Source of the DNA: Chitinophaga pinensis
Lineage (GTDB): Bacteria > Bacteroidota > Bacteroidia > Flavobacteriales > Flavobacteriaceae
NCBI GenBank assembly: GCA_945873505.1
Contig: CAMCDQ010000006.1
Coordinates: 19,565 to 83,564 of the forward strand
DNA length: 64,000 nucleotides
Direction of reading: 5' to 3'
A model generated the notes under the pieces. That model ran no database searches. It was not told the origin of the DNA and worked only from the letters and a program-made list of their open reading frames with translations. Shown here piece by piece: positions 61,375-64,000 of this stretch; position 1 is the stretch's first letter, and each line of letters begins with the position of its first letter. A program made the translations under genes and the position numbers.

Positions 61375-62508
61375 ATGGTGATTTCAAACAAACCACTTAA
61401 ATTTATAATAGCACTTTTAATAGCGTTTCTTCCGGTATTTGGCTTTTCAAATACGCCTTCGCAAAGCGCGCAAATACAAACCGAAACGACTGCAGTTACC
61501 AAAGAAACGGAAGCAAAACCAGCTGATGAAACATCAGAAGTTAAAGCAGAAATTTTAGAAGTAATTGGACACCACGTTTTAGACGGTCACGATTTTTCCC
61601 TTTTTGAATATGATGGCGAGCACATTGGTTTTTCTTTACCTATTATATTATGGGATAATGGAGCTCATTTTTTCTTATCTTCAAAATTCAATCACGGAGA
61701 AGCGGTTGCTGAAAGCAATGGAAATTTCTACGTATTGCACCACGAAAAAATATATAAAACAGATGCTTCCGGAACTTTAACAGGCGACGAGCACCATCCT
61801 ACAAATCTACAACCAATTGATTTGTCTATCACAAAAGGAGTTTTAACAATTATGATTGTGGCACTTTTAATGTTTTTTTTATTTACAAATTTAGCAAAAT
61901 CGTATACTAAAAATGGAGGAATCTCTTCTGGTTTTGGAAGGCTTTTTGAACCGATCGTAATTTATATCCGTGATGAAATTGCCATTCCAAACATTGGTGA
62001 AAAACATTACAAAAGATATATGAGTTATTTATTGACCATCTTTTTCTTTGTATGGTTCTTAAACATCTTCGGATTAACACCACTTGGAATTAACGTTACA
62101 GGAAATATTGCTATCACATTTGGTTTAGCAGTAATCACTTTTGTAATCACCAATTTAACATCAAATAAAAATTATTGGGGACACATTTTCTGGATGCCAG
62201 GTGTGCCGTTGCCAATGAAAATAATATTAGCACCAATAGAATTATTGGGAGTAATTATCAAGCCTTTTTCATTAATGATACGTTTGTACGCAAATATTTT
62301 TGCAGGTCACATCGTGTTAATGAGTTTAATTGGGTTGATGTTTATTTTCAAAAGCTGGTTGGGAAGTAGCTTGTCATTTATGTTATCATTCGCTATTTCT
62401 ACAATCGAAATTTTAGTGGCGCTATTGCAAGCGTATATCTTTACGATGCTTTCAGCTTTGTACTTTGGTTCAGCAGTAGAAGAACATCATCACGAAGAGG
62501 CGCATTAA
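61375..62508 (+). CDS. atpB: ATP synthase F0 subunit a
   Basis: Inner-membrane subunit of 377 residues. A cleavable-type signal (residues 1-25, PVFGFS) and a long N-terminal extension precede the six-helix core; this extension is typical of Bacteroidetes. The conserved half-channel helix holds IKPFSLMIRLYANIFAGHIVLMSLIG, with the essential Arg in MIRLYANI. It makes the proton half-channels next to the c-ring. It is followed by an AT-rich inverted repeat (62512-62559) and atpE. Confidence 0.96.
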   Translation: MVISNKPLKFIIALLIAFLPVFGFSNTPSQSAQIQTETTAVTKETEAKPADETSEVKAEILEVIGHHVLDGHDFSLFEYDGEHIGFSLPIILWDNGAHFFLSSKFNHGEAVAESNGNFYVLHHEKIYKTDASGTLTGDEHHPTNLQPIDLSITKGVLTIMIVALLMFFLFTNLAKSYTKNGGISSGFGRLFEPIVIYIRDEIAIPNIGEKHYKRYMSYLLTIFFFVWFLNIFGLTPLGINVTGNIAITFGLAVITFVITNLTSNKNYWGHIFWMPGVPLPMKIILAPIELLGVIIKPFSLMIRLYANIFAGHIVLMSLIGLMFIFKSWLGSSLSFMLSFAISTIEILVALLQAYIFTMLSALYFGSAVEEHHHEEAH

Positions 62509-62511
62509 AAA

Positions 62512-62559
62512 TTAGATTTAAGATCTTAGATTTCAGATTATTCAGAATCTTAAATCTAA
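62512..62559. repeat. AT-rich perfect inverted repeat between atpB and atpE
   Basis: TTAGATTTAAGAT (62512-62524) and ATCTTAAATCTAA (62547-62559) are perfect inverse 13-mers around a 22-bp loop. ATCTAAA units recur in the loop and after it. It may be a simple dispersed repeat that also forms an RNA hairpin between the two cistrons. Confidence 0.55.
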
Positions 62560-62610
62560 ATTCAAAAATCTAAAATCAAATTGAATGTTTAATTTTTAAT
62601 ACATATTTTT

Positions 62611-62805
62611 ATGGAAATTCCTAAAATCATTGGAGCAGGTTTGGTAGTTATTGGAGCTGGAATTGGTATCGGTAGAATCGGTGGTTCTGCAATGGATGCA
62701 ATTGCACGTCAACCAGAAGCTACTGGAAAAATTCAAACAGCCATGCTTATTGCAGCTGCGCTTATTGAAGGTATTGGTTTTGCAGCGTTATTCGCAGTAA
62801 ACTAG
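62611..62805 (+). CDS. atpE: ATP synthase F0 subunit c
   Basis: A 64-residue hairpin protein with two helices and the polar loop ARQPE (residues 32-36). Glu53 in LIEGIGF is the proton carrier; the Gln and Ser/Thr ligands typical of sodium-dependent c subunits are absent. Several copies form the rotor ring. A terminator-like hairpin follows its stop codon (62817-62845). Confidence 0.96.
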   Translation: MEIPKIIGAGLVVIGAGIGIGRIGGSAMDAIARQPEATGKIQTAMLIAAALIEGIGFAALFAVN

Positions 62806-62816
62806 TAAAAAAAACA

Positions 62817-62845
62817 AAAAGCTGTAACGGTTGGTTGCAGCTTTT
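62817..62845 (+). terminator. Hairpin after atpE
   Basis: AAAAGCTGTAAC pairs with GTTGCAGCTTTT (one T-G wobble) around GGTTG, followed by GTTTACTTAATTTT. It lies inside the atp operon and may partly terminate transcription or protect the atpE 3' end. Confidence 0.6.
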
Positions 62846-62935
62846 GTTTACTTAATTTTAAAGATTAAAATTTCAAATTTGAAATAGCATTTCATCTTTG
62901 AATTATAAAAAAGTACATTATACATTATATATACT

Positions 62936-63436
62936 ATGGAAAAGTTAATAAATGATTTTTCGTTTGGTTTGTTCATTTGGCAATCAATAATTTTTATAGG
63001 ATTAATTCTCTTATTAAAAAAATTCGCATGGAAACCAATCCTTGACGCTGTAAACGAAAGAGAAGAAGGAATTAAAAACGCATTACTTTCTGCTGAAAAT
63101 GCAAGAAAAGAAATGCAAAACCTTCAATCGGACAACCAACGTATTTTGCAAGAAGCAAGATTAGAACGTGACGCGATGTTGAAAGACGCTCGTGAAATGA
63201 AAGAAAAAATGGTTGCTGATGCAAAAAACGAAGCGCAAGCACAAGGTTTAAAAATGATTGAGCAAGCGAAAGCGGCAATCGAAGGTGAAAAAAATGCTGC
63301 TTTAGCAGAATTGAAATCTCACGTGGCAACGTTGTCATTAGAAATAGCTGAAAAATTATTGAAAGAAGAATTATCTAACAAAGAATCCCAAGTGAAATTG
63401 GTTGAGAAAATGTTAGGCGACGCTAAATTGAACTAA
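62936..63436 (+). CDS. atpF: ATP synthase F0 subunit b
   Basis: A 166-residue peripheral-stalk subunit: one N-terminal membrane helix (residues 11-28, FGLFIWQSIIFIGLILLL), then KKFAWKPILDAVNEREEGI, typical of subunit b, and a long charged helix rich in Ala/Glu/Lys that forms the stator coiled coil. It reaches to the delta subunit, whose gene follows after 1 bp. It holds the F1 part still against the turning rotor. Confidence 0.95.
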   Translation: MEKLINDFSFGLFIWQSIIFIGLILLLKKFAWKPILDAVNEREEGIKNALLSAENARKEMQNLQSDNQRILQEARLERDAMLKDAREMKEKMVADAKNEAQAQGLKMIEQAKAAIEGEKNAALAELKSHVATLSLEIAEKLLKEELSNKESQVKLVEKMLGDAKLN

Positions 63437-63437
63437 T

Positions 63438-63971
63438 ATGTCAGGAATTAGAGCAGCAATTCGTTATGCAAAAGCCATTTTAGAAATAGCCGATTCCAAA
63501 GGAGTCGCTTCTGAAGTGAGTGCCGATATGACTTTGATTGCAACAACAATTACAGGAAATTCAGAATTGACGCATTTTATTCAAAACCCTTTGATTAAAA
63601 CCGATACTAAAAAGAATGTAGTTTTAGAAGTTTTTGCTTCGGTTAATCCCGTTACACAAAGTCTTTTTCATTTATTATTGGAAAACAAAAGATTTGAAAT
63701 TTTGGCAGCCATTGCAGTTGAATACAATAATTTGTTTGATGTAATGAATGGCGTTGAAGTTGCAAAAGTAACTACAGCTTTCCCAATGGATGCGGCTTTA
63801 GAAGCTAAAGTATTGGCTAAAATCGCAACTTTTTCAGATAAAAAAGTAACAATAGAAAACACGGTAGATGCTTCAATTATTGGAGGATTTATTTTAAGAA
63901 TAGGCGACAAGCAATACAATGCTTCAGTAGCCAACAGATTACACGTATTAAAAAGAGAATTAAGTAACTAG
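63438..63971 (+). CDS. atpH: ATP synthase F1 subunit delta
   Basis: A 177-residue subunit that joins the peripheral stalk to F1. The helical N-terminal domain begins RAAIRYAKAILEIADSKG; the C-terminal part ends with the OSCP/delta signature DASIIGGFILRIGDKQYNASVANRLHVLKREL. It begins 1 bp after atpF and ends 14 bp before atpA. Confidence 0.95.
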   Translation: MSGIRAAIRYAKAILEIADSKGVASEVSADMTLIATTITGNSELTHFIQNPLIKTDTKKNVVLEVFASVNPVTQSLFHLLLENKRFEILAAIAVEYNNLFDVMNGVEVAKVTTAFPMDAALEAKVLAKIATFSDKKVTIENTVDASIIGGFILRIGDKQYNASVANRLHVLKRELSN

Positions 63972-63985
63972 TTATTTATATAATT

Positions 63986-64000
63986 ATGGCGGAAATTAAA
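63986..64000 (+). CDS. atpA: ATP synthase F1 subunit alpha (first five codons)
   Basis: Only ATG GCG GAA ATT AAA (MAEIK) is inside the window. The start matches alpha subunits, and the position after atpH is where atpA stands in Bacteroidetes operons (atpD and atpC lie elsewhere in these genomes as a rule). The rest of the gene is outside. Confidence 0.8.

Overview
The window is low-GC DNA from a member of the Bacteroidetes, almost certainly Flavobacteriaceae and most like Flavobacterium. The signs are promoters of the TAnnTTTG type, no Shine-Dalgarno sequences, family-specific genes (DUF4837, DUF4175, DUF6427, DUF4254, GIN-domain and GH3-like proteins), a gliding/type IX secretion lipoprotein (SprE/PorW), and the bactofilin-atpZ-atpB gene order. 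No insertion sequence, prophage or CRISPR array was seen.

Left part (1-27.9 kb), mostly leftward genes: elaA-like acetyltransferase (cut by the edge), a DUF4837 lipoprotein, a LysM lytic transglycosylase, pgk, holB, a DoxX protein, a Pif1-like helicase, an OmpH-like lipoprotein, a methyltransferase, mnmG, ybeY, a large DUF4175 membrane protein, an AlkB-type hydroxylase, gltX, glnS, folB, tRNA-Cys, a short-chain dehydrogenase flanked by hairpin elements, a LysE exporter, a GIN-domain protein, rnr and a DUF2007 protein. Three near-identical 16-bp parS-like sites lie at 10.9-13.1 kb around mnmG and inside the end of ybeY.

At 27.93-28.57 kb is a gene-free, extremely AT-rich stretch with seven 9-mers of the form TTAT(A/C/T)AACA on both strands. 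Gene orientation changes here from mainly leftward to mainly rightward. With the parS sites 15 kb away, I infer that this is the chromosomal replication origin.

Right part (28.57-64 kb), mostly rightward: rpiB, tatA, a short M23-like membrane protein lacking its peptidase domain, a GH3-family enzyme, a DUF6909-type protein, then a 16-kb surface-polysaccharide locus (34.1-50.9 kb). That locus holds a Wzz-like protein, rmlA/rmlC/rmlD but no rmlB, glycosyltransferases, a GT39-type enzyme, Wzx, a Wzy-like protein, an acyltransferase, an O-antigen ligase-like protein, UDP-glucuronate decarboxylase and the initiating sugar-phosphate transferase: a Wzx/Wzy-dependent pathway on undecaprenyl phosphate. 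After it come purD, DUF6341/DUF6427 membrane proteins, upp, DUF4254, a GT9 heptosyltransferase-like enzyme, a ferredoxin-type reductase, sprE, a bactofilin, and the ATP synthase operon atpZ-x-atpB-atpE-atpF-atpH-atpA (atpA cut after five codons).

Small-scale structure is the most unusual aspect. There is a three-member family of intergenic repeats whose variable hairpin stems are maintained by compensating changes, a triplicated tRNA-Cys 3' end in which each copy has its own terminator, a 60-bp palindromic element, and a copy of an intergenic repeat embedded in frame in rmlD.
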